Assembly (NCBI GenBank): GCA_035326705.1
Contig: DAOLES010000001.1
Span: forward strand, 499,653 to 563,652
Direction of reading: 5' to 3'
From: Oligoflexia bacterium
GTDB lineage: Bacteria > Bdellovibrionota_G > JALEGL01
DNA: 64,000 nt
Part shown: positions 26,518-35,083 of the stretch, piece by piece
Layout of the letters: each line of letters begins with the position of its first letter
How positions within the stretch are numbered: the first letter of the stretch is position 1
Notes under the pieces: generated by a model
What the model saw: the letters and a program-made list of their open reading frames with translations, nothing else
Told to the model about the DNA's origin: nothing
Databases searched by the model: none
Translations under genes and position numbers: made by a program

Positions 26518-27507
26518 ATGTATAAAGCCAGTTTTCCCCTTAACCGCATGCGCAGACTAAGACATTCTGCCTGGATCCGTGACTTGGTAGCTGAAACATC
26601 TTTATCAGCACAAGACTTTATATGGCCCTGCTTTGTTGTGGATGGCACCCATAAGCAAGAAGCCATCAACAGCATGCCCGGTGTTTTTAGGTACAGCATT
26701 GATCTCTTGGTTAAAAAAGCCAAAGAAGCGCAGGACTTGGGTATTCCTTGCATTGCTTTATTTCCCAATACAGATCCCAGTTTAAAAACCGATGATGGTA
26801 TAGAAGCCACCAATCCTGATAATTTAATTTGCAGAGCAGTTGCTGCTGTTAAGGTTACCTGTCCTAACTTGGGTATTATGTGTGATGTGGCCTTAGACCC
26901 TTATACAACACATGGTCACGACGGTATCTTAGATGCTCAAGGCAATATTGATAATGATGAAACGGTTGAAATTTTAGCCCAACAAGCGCTGGTGCAAGCA
27001 CAAGCGGGCTGTGATATTTTAGGTCCTTCGGATATGATGGACGGCAGAATCAAAGCTATTCGCAATGCTTTGGAACATGCTCAATTTCATAACACTTTAA
27101 TCATGTCTTATGCTGCAAAATATGCTTCTGCTTTTTATGGTCCTTTTAGAGATGCGGTTGGCTCAAAATCCAACTTAAAAACCGATAAACGGACCTACCA
27201 ACAAAATCCAGCCAATGCCTTAGAAGCTCTGGATGAAGTGGAGCAAGACTTAAAAGAAGGCGCTGATATGGTCATGGTCAAACCAGGCCTTCCTTATTTG
27301 GATATTATTCACCGCGTGCAATCCACCTTTAAAGTCCCCACTTTTGCCTATCATGTCAGTGGCGAGTACAGCATGCTTAAAGCCGCGGCTGAAAAAGGTT
27401 ATTTGGATGACAATGCCTGTATGCTAGAAAGCCTTATTGCCTTAAAAAGAGCGGGTTGCAGCGGCATTCTCACTTATGCAGCTCTAGACATTGCAAAACA
27501 ACTATAA
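26518..27507 (+). CDS. hemB: Delta-aminolevulinic acid dehydratase (porphobilinogen synthase)
   Basis: HemB condenses two 5-aminolevulinate molecules to porphobilinogen in haem and tetrapyrrole synthesis. A 329-residue cytoplasmic enzyme with active-site lysines Lys201 (SYAAKYASAFYGPF) and Lys255 (VMVKPGLPY), of which the second forms the Schiff base. The metal site reads CDVALDPYTTHGHDG: two of the three zinc cysteines are Ala/Asp, so this is the Mg-type rather than the Zn-type enzyme. The substrate-binding lid and GEYSMLKAA are normal. It lies 12 nt after the HIT gene. Together with CcmH it hints at cytochrome-based respiration. Confidence 0.97.
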   Translation: MYKASFPLNRMRRLRHSAWIRDLVAETSLSAQDFIWPCFVVDGTHKQEAINSMPGVFRYSIDLLVKKAKEAQDLGIPCIALFPNTDPSLKTDDGIEATNPDNLICRAVAAVKVTCPNLGIMCDVALDPYTTHGHDGILDAQGNIDNDETVEILAQQALVQAQAGCDILGPSDMMDGRIKAIRNALEHAQFHNTLIMSYAAKYASAFYGPFRDAVGSKSNLKTDKRTYQQNPANALEALDEVEQDLKEGADMVMVKPGLPYLDIIHRVQSTFKVPTFAYHVSGEYSMLKAAAEKGYLDDNACMLESLIALKRAGCSGILTYAALDIAKQL

Positions 27508-27538
27508 GTCTATTGTGTTTTGCTTGTAGACATATTGA

Positions 27539-28705
27539 TTAAGAGTTATGGGTTTTACACGCTTCCTCATCCATGAGACTTAGCTGTAAACACACCGCCT
27601 CCATGGCAGATATCCACATTTGCACATGTTCTATTTTTTCTTCTTGTCGTAAGCTTTCATGCACCCAAGCATAATCTTGCTCTGGGCAGTCTTGATAGTT
27701 GCTACCAATAATATAGTTTTTAGCCATAAGGTAAATGGTGTTTTGTTTTTGTGTATAACTGGAAGATGATGAAAGCTTCTGGGCACTGAGCTCTTGACCA
27801 AAATAATCTTTGTAGCGCTCATTGATCCAATACATATTGCCTACAAAACCTAAGACAGCAAGAGAGCTCACTGCTACAACTCCAAACCGGATATAGCGAG
27901 CATTATGAGCTTTGATGCTAGATCTCAAATGACCCACCTCATCTGAAATAGCTGCGGATCTTAAATTTGCCTCATCTAAGTTCGCTTTTGCATCTTTCAG
28001 TAATTGTTGGAGTCTTTGCGAGTCAGCTTTAATTTTTTGAACTTCAACAGCAAGCTCAGCTTGATTACTAGAAAACAAGTCATTTTCAAGTTGTGTTATT
28101 TTTCCAATAACTTCATCTAACTGTACCGTTGATACCTCACGTCCAGCTCTGTTCAAAATATCAATCTGTGTTTCTAGCGCTCTTCTTTGGCGTAATAAAT
28201 CCCACCAGTTGTGCAAACTTCCCTCATCAATATTTGCCAATTGACGGGTTAACTCATCCAATTGTCTGTGTGGCGGAACCGTTACTCCCTCTGAATTAAA
28301 AACCCCATTTAACACAATGCCGGATCTGGCTTGTGTTCTTGCCACCCGCATTTCATTGATTGTACTGGCGGCATTGCTTCTTTGTTGTGCAATTTGCAGA
28401 TTTAAACGCTGTTGATCACGTAAAAGCGTATTGATTTTACGATTTAATGCCTTCAAAAGCCGTTGATGTTGAACAGCAATGAAGCCACCCACTGTCACAG
28501 CACCTGCACCAAAAATTTTCCAACGTGAATTGGCACTGTCTTCAGCATCTTTTATAGCTTGATCCAGTTGTGGACTAACTTTTTCTTTAACATAGTCTAA
28601 CAACTCAATTTTTTTAAGATTGAGCTGTTCTTGGTCTTGCCCATAAGCAATATTTACAGAAAAAAGTACTAAGCCAACAATCCCTACAATTTGTTTAAAT
28701 AACAT
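27539..28705 (-). CDS. Exported or membrane coiled-coil protein of unknown function
   Basis: A 388-residue protein with a signal peptide (QIVGIVGLVLFSVNIAYG). A hydrophobic segment lies at about 43-62 (WKIFGAGAVTVGGFIAV). A long coiled coil (about 65-265) is rich in Leu/Gln/Arg heptads, and a second helix lies near 272-292 (FGVVAVSSLAVLGFVGNMYW). The C-terminal tail is Cys-containing (DCPEQDYAWVHESLRQ...). No family was recognised. Its neighbours at 28897 and 30038 are also exported unknowns. Possibly a structural envelope protein; no function is claimed. Confidence 0.6.
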   Translation of the reverse strand: MLFKQIVGIVGLVLFSVNIAYGQDQEQLNLKKIELLDYVKEKVSPQLDQAIKDAEDSANSRWKIFGAGAVTVGGFIAVQHQRLLKALNRKINTLLRDQQRLNLQIAQQRSNAASTINEMRVARTQARSGIVLNGVFNSEGVTVPPHRQLDELTRQLANIDEGSLHNWWDLLRQRRALETQIDILNRAGREVSTVQLDEVIGKITQLENDLFSSNQAELAVEVQKIKADSQRLQQLLKDAKANLDEANLRSAAISDEVGHLRSSIKAHNARYIRFGVVAVSSLAVLGFVGNMYWINERYKDYFGQELSAQKLSSSSSYTQKQNTIYLMAKNYIIGSNYQDCPEQDYAWVHESLRQEEKIEHVQMWISAMEAVCLQLSLMDEEACKTHNS

Positions 28706-28896
28706 AGTGCGCCATTATTTATCGTTTTAATGGGTATGCTGTCAAGTCATATTACACATAGTAAAATGTATGTTACATTGACTGCGGTTTACTTTCTTTA
28801 TGTTAATTAGATTCAAGAAGTAATACCTTTAGTAGTTATTAATCTGTAACAAAAACACTTTAATGCGATGCATAAATATGCTATAAACCTCGTACA

Positions 28897-29949
28897 ATGA
28901 GATGGACTTTATATATAATTTTATTCTTTTGTTTATTGGGCAATGCCTCTGCACAAAACCCTGATCTTGAATCACTTCCTCCAGAAGTCATTCAAGAGTT
29001 TCAGTTTTCTCAACCGGGCATGTACTCTGGCCAAAATCAACAAGAAGAGTACTATATTCATCGGGAACCGCATCGCGATTATCCTGAATATCAACTTTAC
29101 CTGTTATGCCCATATAAAAAAGTTAAAGGCTCTGAAAACGAATATCTTTTATTTAATAATATGGATATCTACAATCATAGAACACGAACATTCTTTGATC
29201 ATAATGGTAATATGCGAACCATTGATGCTAAAGGTATTAACTGTATTCATATTATTGGCAATGGCTGGATACTAATTGACCCCAGTGCCTATCCTGTTTT
29301 TTCTCAAGATCAAGCACATGGCGCTTTAAGTCTTACAAGCCAAGTTGCCATCAGTATGATTCCTGCCACTTATGTAGGAAGATTAGTCTTTACTGGCGCT
29401 CAATATGGTTTTCAAGTTGCTGGTGGTGTTACCTTGGGATCAAATGCTATAACGGTTGGTGCTACTGTGCTTACAGCAGGAACAACTGAATATTTAAGTT
29501 TTTTATTGATTGAACAAATCAATGACCTTATGAATCAAGCTTCAGATAGTTTAGACCGGCCATGGTACCAAAGACTGTCTTATCGTTATTTGACCGCTGA
29601 TGCCGATATCACAGAAGCACCCTATGTTGTGGGTGATGGCATAGAAAAAACTGAGTTTTCAAGCAATGAAAAAGTAACCTTGGGTGATAAGGTCCGGGTT
29701 ATTGATGTTGCATCAAAATTATATTGTTACTTTAATTCTAAAGATTGCTTGATTGGTCAAAAAAAATACTTGCACAGCACACCCATGAATCAGGAACTAT
29801 GTAACGGTGAGGCAAACACTTGTGACTTACCTTTTATCAAACTTTGGTTTGATGTTGAGCAATATAACGATGACATGCCCTCTATGGACCCTGAACTACA
29901 AAGAAAAATTTCTACTTGCGTGGGTTTAGGGCCATGTATTGGCTATTAA
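28897..29949 (+). CDS. Exported protein of unknown function
   Basis: A 350-residue protein with a clear signal peptide (WTLYIILFFCLLGNASAQ). A Tyr/Glu-rich N-terminal stretch is followed by a Gly/Ala-rich hydrophobic region at about 142-215 (VAISMIPATYVGRLVFTGAQ and VTVGATVLTAGTTEYL-like), which could be membrane-inserting. Several cysteines lie in the C-terminal part (LYCYFNSKDCL, LCNGEANTCDLP, STCVGLGPC), consistent with periplasmic disulfides. No family was recognised. Divergent from the coiled-coil gene and followed by another exported unknown. Confidence 0.6.
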   Translation: MRWTLYIILFFCLLGNASAQNPDLESLPPEVIQEFQFSQPGMYSGQNQQEEYYIHREPHRDYPEYQLYLLCPYKKVKGSENEYLLFNNMDIYNHRTRTFFDHNGNMRTIDAKGINCIHIIGNGWILIDPSAYPVFSQDQAHGALSLTSQVAISMIPATYVGRLVFTGAQYGFQVAGGVTLGSNAITVGATVLTAGTTEYLSFLLIEQINDLMNQASDSLDRPWYQRLSYRYLTADADITEAPYVVGDGIEKTEFSSNEKVTLGDKVRVIDVASKLYCYFNSKDCLIGQKKYLHSTPMNQELCNGEANTCDLPFIKLWFDVEQYNDDMPSMDPELQRKISTCVGLGPCIGY

Positions 29950-30037
29950 ATGTTTTTATACTCCCTTTTCCACGTCTTAAAAATTTAGTCTGGTTTTATC
30001 TATCTTGCCTGTGGTACAAGTATGAAAAGGGGGAATG

Positions 30038-30682
30038 ATGAGTTTTACTATCTTTTTACGTATATTATCAGTTGTTATTGTTTTTACAGGAAGCCTCTGT
30101 TTCTCGCAAAATAAAGGTACAGTTGGCCCTCCTAAAATCAACGCATTTGATCAATGGGAAGATTATAATCTTGTTTTGCAATTGCCTGAAGAAATCTATG
30201 TTTTTGATAATACCACCAACGTTTTTCCATTTGAAGGTGATCCCAACGCATCCGTAACCGTCCCGCAAGGCTTTTTTAGTGTTTTTAATTTAGACCATTT
30301 ACCTGATAACATTTTATACATTGGCTCACGAGGTGCTTATCCATGCTTAGAAATCACATTGATCAGCGAGTCAAAGACAACTGTTTTAATTTCTCATGTT
30401 GACACCCTAAGAGACCCACAAAAAACAGTTGAATTGTTTCTGTCTTATTTTAAAGAAGATCCCATAGCGAGCATAATAATTAACACTCACAGTGGCCGGG
30501 GCAAGATACTCCCAAGCTATATTAAGCGACTAAAAAGATACAGCCCAACAAAAATAAGGTTACTCTCTTCGACTTCACTTTACCTAGACCGAGATTTAAA
30601 CCTATATTTAAGTTTTTTGGTCCCTGCAAAAGGTCATGATATTCCTAGTGAAATTACTTTTATAGAAATACCAAAAAAATAA
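30038..30682 (+). CDS. Exported protein of unknown function
   Basis: About 214 residues with a signal peptide (FTIFLRILSVVIVFTGSLCF). The mature part has an alpha/beta pattern; one strand-turn-helix (SIIINTHSGRGKILPS, then YIKRLKRYSPTKIRLLSSTS) resembles a hydrolase or Rossmann-like element, but I recognise no family. Two in-frame ATGs lie at 30035 and 30038; the second has the better distance from the GGGGG ribosome-binding site. It lies 85 nt after the preceding exported unknown. A weak hairpin follows the stop. Confidence 0.55.
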   Translation: MSFTIFLRILSVVIVFTGSLCFSQNKGTVGPPKINAFDQWEDYNLVLQLPEEIYVFDNTTNVFPFEGDPNASVTVPQGFFSVFNLDHLPDNILYIGSRGAYPCLEITLISESKTTVLISHVDTLRDPQKTVELFLSYFKEDPIASIIINTHSGRGKILPSYIKRLKRYSPTKIRLLSSTSLYLDRDLNLYLSFLVPAKGHDIPSEITFIEIPKK

Positions 30683-30692
30683 ATTCAGTGTT

Positions 30693-30712
30693 TTGAGAAT
30701 AAATAATCTCAA
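30693..30712 (+). terminator. Weak stem-loop after the 30038 gene
   Basis: TTGAGA (30693-30698) and TCTCAA (30707-30712) flank an AT-rich 8-nt loop. It lies 10 nt downstream of the exported-unknown stop. The stem is short and no clean T-run follows directly, so termination is only possible. Confidence 0.25.
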
Positions 30713-30724
30713 CAATTGAGTAAC

Positions 30725-30986
30725 TTATTTTTTATGATTTTTTGTTAACTTTTCTATCATAACAATACAAGCAACAGCTAAAACTGAACAAAACAAAGCA
30801 AAAACTCCATGAAAGACTTGATATTTCACAGCTTGCTCTTTACTAATGGGATCAATTCTATAAATAACATCATCCCAATTCTATGCTATAACTTGGAGCT
30901 GTAAAAAACATAAAAACAGCTCCAGACAGAAAGAACAATGCTCCGGTAATAAAAATGAATTGATTAAGTTTTTTATTTTTTAACAT
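30725..30986 (-). pseudogene. Frameshifted gene for a small two-helix membrane protein
   Basis: From the ATG at 30986, 17 nt after the glpX stop, the frame reads MLKNKKLNQFIFITGALFFL, then SGAVFMFFTAPSYSIELG and a TGA stop. One base later in frame the coding signal resumes: DDVIYRIDPISKEQAVKYQ, then VFHGVFALFCSVLAVACIVM and a TAA at 30727-30725. Skipping one base in the GGG at the junction joins both into about 86 residues with two membrane helices separated by a polar segment. It is either a frameshifted gene, a sequencing error, or (less likely) programmed frameshifting. The family is not recognised. It fills most of the 321-nt gap 30683-31003. Confidence 0.55.
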
Positions 30987-31003
30987 TTAATACTACTGGG
31001 TGC

Positions 31004-31993
31004 TTACAAAATAATTGGTGCTTCTCTATTTTTATCAAACATGTGAACCGTATCCACCAGTCTAAAAATACGACTTTGATAAGACATCACCAAAGAATGG
31101 GTTCTGGCTCCACCACCAAAATAGCGGATACCTGTTAACAAATCACCTGTGGTTACACCGGTACAGGCAAAAACAATATTTTCTCCCGGTGCCAAGTCAT
31201 GGGTATAAAAAACTTTATCTAAATTGTCATGCCCCATTTTTAATGCTCGCTGCTTTTCTTCATCATTTCTAAAACAAAACTTGGCCTGAATTTCTCCACC
31301 CAAACATTTAAGCGCTGCCGCAGCCAACACACCTTCTGGCGCACCTCCTATACCCATGACCGCATGAATATTGGTTCCACGTATGGCACAACTGATGGCT
31401 GCCGATAAATCACCATCACCTATCAATTTAATTCTTGCACCGGCTGCACGAACTTGGTTAATAAGCTCTTTGTGTCTAGGCCTATCCAAAATCACCACCG
31501 TTAAATCATTGATCTCACGTTTAAGGGCTTTAGCAATTCTACTTAAGTTTTCCTTGGGTTCTAAGTTAATATCCACCTTACCCGCTGAAGTGGGGCCCAC
31601 GCACAATTTATTCAAATAAGTGTCTGGCGCATGCATCAAACCACCTTTTTCTGACGCCGCCAACACAGTTATAGCGTTGGATTGGCCTGTAGCCACTAAG
31701 TTGGTGCCTTCAAGAGGGTCAACAGCAATATCTATTTCTGGCCAATGTAAGCTTTGATTACCTTCTTTGAATCGACCTACTTTTTCACCAATATACAGCA
31801 TGGGCGCTTTATCACGTTCACCTTCACCAATCACGATAGTGCCACACATATCAATATCATCCATGGTCTTACGCATGGCTTGCGTAGCCAACTGATCGGC
31901 CTCATTTCTATCGCCTTTTCCCATCAAACGGGCGCAGGCAATGGCCGCATCTTCTGTGATTCTTATACATTCTGGTGAGAGTGTTTTTTCCAT
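31004..31993 (-). CDS. glpX: Fructose-1,6-bisphosphatase, class II
   Basis: Dephosphorylates fructose-1,6-bisphosphate in gluconeogenesis. A 329-residue protein with the class II signatures VIGEGERDKAPMLYIGE, IDIAVDPLEGTN and AVMGIGGAPEGVLAAAALKC. Some homologues also act on sedoheptulose-1,7-bisphosphate. The start is well supported by AAGGAG 5 nt upstream. It is divergent from topA. A frameshifted small membrane protein gene follows directly and may once have been cotranscribed. The class II enzyme is the only FBPase seen in the window. Confidence 0.96.
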   Translation of the reverse strand: MEKTLSPECIRITEDAAIACARLMGKGDRNEADQLATQAMRKTMDDIDMCGTIVIGEGERDKAPMLYIGEKVGRFKEGNQSLHWPEIDIAVDPLEGTNLVATGQSNAITVLAASEKGGLMHAPDTYLNKLCVGPTSAGKVDINLEPKENLSRIAKALKREINDLTVVILDRPRHKELINQVRAAGARIKLIGDGDLSAAISCAIRGTNIHAVMGIGGAPEGVLAAAALKCLGGEIQAKFCFRNDEEKQRALKMGHDNLDKVFYTHDLAPGENIVFACTGVTTGDLLTGIRYFGGGARTHSLVMSYQSRIFRLVDTVHMFDKNREAPIIL

Positions 31994-32074
31994 AGTACTC
32001 CTTCATTATCCCCAACTTCTCTTGCAGACCAGCTCCATCTTGAGAAACTGTTTTTTCAATTGCTATATTGAAAT

Positions 32075-32104
32075 TTGACATTTATGGCAAAAATCGGCCA
32101 TAAA
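32075..32104 (+). promoter_or_regulatory. Candidate topA promoter containing a palindrome
   Basis: TTGACA (32075-32080), an 18-bp spacer and CATAAA (32099-32104) resemble a sigma-70 promoter. Between and over the -10 lies a perfect 8-bp inverted repeat, TTTATGGC (32081-32088) and GCCATAAA (32097-32104), an arrangement typical of a repressor operator. A transcript would start about 90 nt before the topA ATG. Confidence 0.45.
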
Positions 32105-32199
32105 AGCTGTGCTTTTTATTATTTTATGAGAAAATTGCATAAAACCGGACGTGTTACGCAATATTTAAGTACACGCACTAAAACAAAGGAATAGATTTT

Positions 32200-34722
32200 A
32201 TGGCTAAAAAACTTGTGATTGTTGAGTCTCCTACCAAGGCGAAAACCATTAAAAAATTTCTTCCTAAAGGTTTTAGTGTTGAAGCCAGTTTTGGTCATGT
32301 ACGCGATCTTCCACAAACCGCGGCAGATGTTCCTGCCAAATATAAAAAAGAACCCTGGTCCAGACTAGGCATTAATATTGAAAATGACTTTGAACCTTTA
32401 TATGTAACACAAAGAGGTAAAGGCAAGATCATTACCCAATTAAAAAAACTGCTTAAAGAAGCCGATGAACTCTATCTGGCAACCGATGAAGATAGAGAAG
32501 GAGAAAGTATTTCATGGCATTTATTACAATTGCTTAAACCCAAAGTCCCTGTTAAACGCATGGTCTTTCATGAAATCACCAAGTCAGCCATTACCCAAGC
32601 CTTAGAAGAGTGTAGAGATGTTGATCAACGCTTGGTTTCATCCCAAGAAACCCGTCGTATTTTGGATAGGTTGGTTGGTTTTACTTTATCACCCCTAATC
32701 TGGAAAAAAATAGCTTATGGCTTATCTGCTGGGCGTGTGCAATCTGCGGGTTTACGCTTATTGGTAGAGCGTGAACGTGAACGCATGAAGTTTGTTAAAG
32801 CTGAATACTGGGATTTAAAAGCTACTTTAAATAAAGATAACATAGATTTTGATGCTCGCTTTATTAGCCATGATGGTAAAAGACTTGCAACAGGCAAAGA
32901 TTTTGATCCAGAAACAGGAAAGCTCTTTAAAAAAGATGACTTTGTAGTGTTCAATGAAGAGCAAGTCACTAAAATTAAAAATCAACTAGAAAAAGCCACT
33001 TGGACAGTGCAAAGTGTTGAGTTTAAAGACTTTACCTCCAATCCCGCAAAACCCTTTATCACCTCAACATTGCAACAAGAATCCAATCGTAAGTTGGGCA
33101 TGTCCGCCAGACAAACCATGCGCACCGCCCAAGCCCTTTATGAGCAAGGACTTATTACTTATATGCGTACAGATTCACCTACACTTTCTAAGCAAGCCAT
33201 TGAAGGCGCACGCAAAAGTGTAGAAAGTTTGTATGGTAAAGAATATCTTTCCGCTACAGTAAGACAGTTCAGTGGTAAAAAAGGTGCGCAAGAGGCACAC
33301 GAAGCCATCCGCCCAGCGGGCAATGAATTTGTTCACCCCAAAGATACCGGTGTATCTGGACAAGAATTGGCATTGTATGACTTAATTTGGAAACGGACCC
33401 TTGCCTGCCAAATGGCTGAAGCCAAAAAACGTTCCATGATTGTTAAGTTTGCAGCTGAAGATTCTGTGTTTCAAGCCAGTGGCATGACCATTGTCTTCCC
33501 CGGTTTCTTACGCGCTTATGTTGAAGGCAAAGATGATCCTGATGCGGCTCTGGATGACAAAGAAAACTTGCTGCCTGACTTAAAAGAGAATGATACGGTT
33601 AAGCTGTCTGAGCTTTTAGTCGATGGTCATGAAACCAAACCTGTGGCAAGGTTTACTGAAGCTTCTTTGGTCCAGCGTTTAGAAAAAGAAGATATTGGCA
33701 GACCCTCTACCTATGCTTCCATTATCAGTACCATTTTAGATCGTAATTACGCTCGCAAACAAGGCAACGCTTTAGTCCCTAGTTTTACTGGCTTTGTGGT
33801 TATGCAACTCTTAGAAAAACATTTTTCAGAATTGGTTGATTATGGTTTCACTTCAAAGATGGAAGAAACCTTAGATGATATTGCCATTGGTAAGCAAGAA
33901 TCTTTACCCTATTTAAAATCATTTTATTTGGGCAAAGATGGTCTACAAAAACAAGTTGAACGCAAAGAAGAAGAAATCAATGCCGATGAATCCCGGCAAG
34001 TTTATTTGCATGATAAATTTGACACAGAAATCCGCGTGGGTCGCTTTGGTCCCTACTTGATTAAAAAAGGCGATAAGGCTGCTGGCAAAGAAGATGTTCA
34101 TGCCTCTATTCCTGAAGACATCGCGCCGGCTGACTTAAGTAAAGAAATGGTAGCGGATATCATTGAAGCTTCAGAGCGTGGACCTGAATCCGTTGGTAAG
34201 CACCCTGAAACGGGTGAAGATATCTATGTTATGATTGGTCGCTACGGCCCTTATGTTCAATTGGGTGAAATGACAGATGACAACCCCAAACCCAAACGTG
34301 CCAGCGTTACCCGTGAATACGATTATAGAAATTTAAGTCTAGAAGATGCGGTTAAGCTTTTGGTTTTACCTTATGAGGTGGGCAAACACCCAGACACAGG
34401 TTTACCAATCATTGCCAATAAAGGTCGTTTTGGTCCTTACCTGACGCATAATGAAGAAACGCGTTCCGTTAAAAAAGATGATGACATTTATACTTTAAGC
34501 TTAGAGCGTGCCGTTGAAATCTTAGCCGAAGAACGTGTTGGGCGTAGAGGTTCAAAAACCATTAAAGATCTTGGCAAGCACCCAGAAACCAATAAAAAAG
34601 TGGTGGTGATGGAAGGTAAATACGGTCCATACATCAAACATGGTAGCAAAAACTTCAAGCTCCCTGAAGATCAAAAAGCTGAAGATGTGACCATGGAAAT
34701 TGCCGTAAAAATTTTGGAATAG
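32200..34722 (+). CDS. topA: DNA topoisomerase I
   Basis: Type IA topoisomerase that relaxes negative supercoils. An 840-residue protein: TOPRIM domain at the N-terminus (LVIVESPTKAKTIKKFL, then ATDEDREGESISWHL with the acidic metal site) and the catalytic tyrosine segment GLITYMRTDSPTLS. The C-terminal third has four repeats of the Toprim_C type (GKHPETG...GRYGPYV pattern, for example GRFGPYLIKKGD and GKYGPYIKHGS) instead of the zinc ribbons of E. coli TopA, an arrangement seen in several other phyla. A tRNA-Thr gene begins 12 nt after the stop. A promoter with an embedded palindrome lies upstream. Confidence 0.97.
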   Translation: MAKKLVIVESPTKAKTIKKFLPKGFSVEASFGHVRDLPQTAADVPAKYKKEPWSRLGINIENDFEPLYVTQRGKGKIITQLKKLLKEADELYLATDEDREGESISWHLLQLLKPKVPVKRMVFHEITKSAITQALEECRDVDQRLVSSQETRRILDRLVGFTLSPLIWKKIAYGLSAGRVQSAGLRLLVERERERMKFVKAEYWDLKATLNKDNIDFDARFISHDGKRLATGKDFDPETGKLFKKDDFVVFNEEQVTKIKNQLEKATWTVQSVEFKDFTSNPAKPFITSTLQQESNRKLGMSARQTMRTAQALYEQGLITYMRTDSPTLSKQAIEGARKSVESLYGKEYLSATVRQFSGKKGAQEAHEAIRPAGNEFVHPKDTGVSGQELALYDLIWKRTLACQMAEAKKRSMIVKFAAEDSVFQASGMTIVFPGFLRAYVEGKDDPDAALDDKENLLPDLKENDTVKLSELLVDGHETKPVARFTEASLVQRLEKEDIGRPSTYASIISTILDRNYARKQGNALVPSFTGFVVMQLLEKHFSELVDYGFTSKMEETLDDIAIGKQESLPYLKSFYLGKDGLQKQVERKEEEINADESRQVYLHDKFDTEIRVGRFGPYLIKKGDKAAGKEDVHASIPEDIAPADLSKEMVADIIEASERGPESVGKHPETGEDIYVMIGRYGPYVQLGEMTDDNPKPKRASVTREYDYRNLSLEDAVKLLVLPYEVGKHPDTGLPIIANKGRFGPYLTHNEETRSVKKDDDIYTLSLERAVEILAEERVGRRGSKTIKDLGKHPETNKKVVVMEGKYGPYIKHGSKNFKLPEDQKAEDVTMEIAVKILE

Positions 34723-34734
34723 TCCACCGCAGCG

Positions 34735-34810
34735 GCCTCCCTAGCTCAGTAGGTAGAGCAACTCATTCGTAATGAGTAGGTCGCCAGTTCGATTCTGGCG
34801 GGAGGCTCCA
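34735..34810 (+). tRNA. tRNA-Thr (anticodon CGU)
   Basis: A 76-nt cloverleaf with an encoded 3' CCA. The acceptor stem GCCTCCC/GGGAGGC, the D-arm GCTC..GAGC, the anticodon stem ACTCA/TGAGT around loop TTCGTAA, and the T-arm GCCAG TTCGATT CTGGC all pair. Anticodon CGT reads ACG, threonine. It lies 12 nt after topA. Its 3' end is repeated imperfectly 2 kb downstream (36754-36767), which suggests an old insertion at this tRNA. Confidence 0.97.
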
Positions 34811-34887
34811 ATCTAAAGACTTAATATTTTATGCTTAGCTCACGTTACCAAAAGGTAGCCGGTACTATAGTCATTTAATTATAAGTG

Positions 34888-35040
34888 GTAACAAAGCAGA
34901 AAAAAGATTTCTACCAGCTCAAACAGTGGGCAGCTTTGCTGTCCAAAACACCTAAAAGGTGCAACGCTTTCTAAGTCGTTTCACTCCTAAGAAAAGGTAT
35001 GTCGCTGTACGAAATTCCTTTTTCCTGCTTTGCTTGTTAC
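34888..35040. repeat. Inverted-repeat-bounded structured element downstream of tRNA-Thr
   Basis: The ends (GTAACAAAGCAG.AAAAAAGATTT at 34888-34910 and its near-complement, 35012-35040) can pair over about 20 bp with small bulges. Inside are two further hairpins: GGGCAGC/GCTGTCC (34928-34944, one G-T pair) and CACCT/AGGTG (34949-34961). The 153-bp unit could be a small structured RNA or a MITE-like insertion. No coding potential is seen. It fills most of the 273-nt gap 34811-35083. Confidence 0.45.
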
Positions 35041-35083
35041 TGTATGAAATTAAATCACTATATTGATTACTTTTATGGATAGT

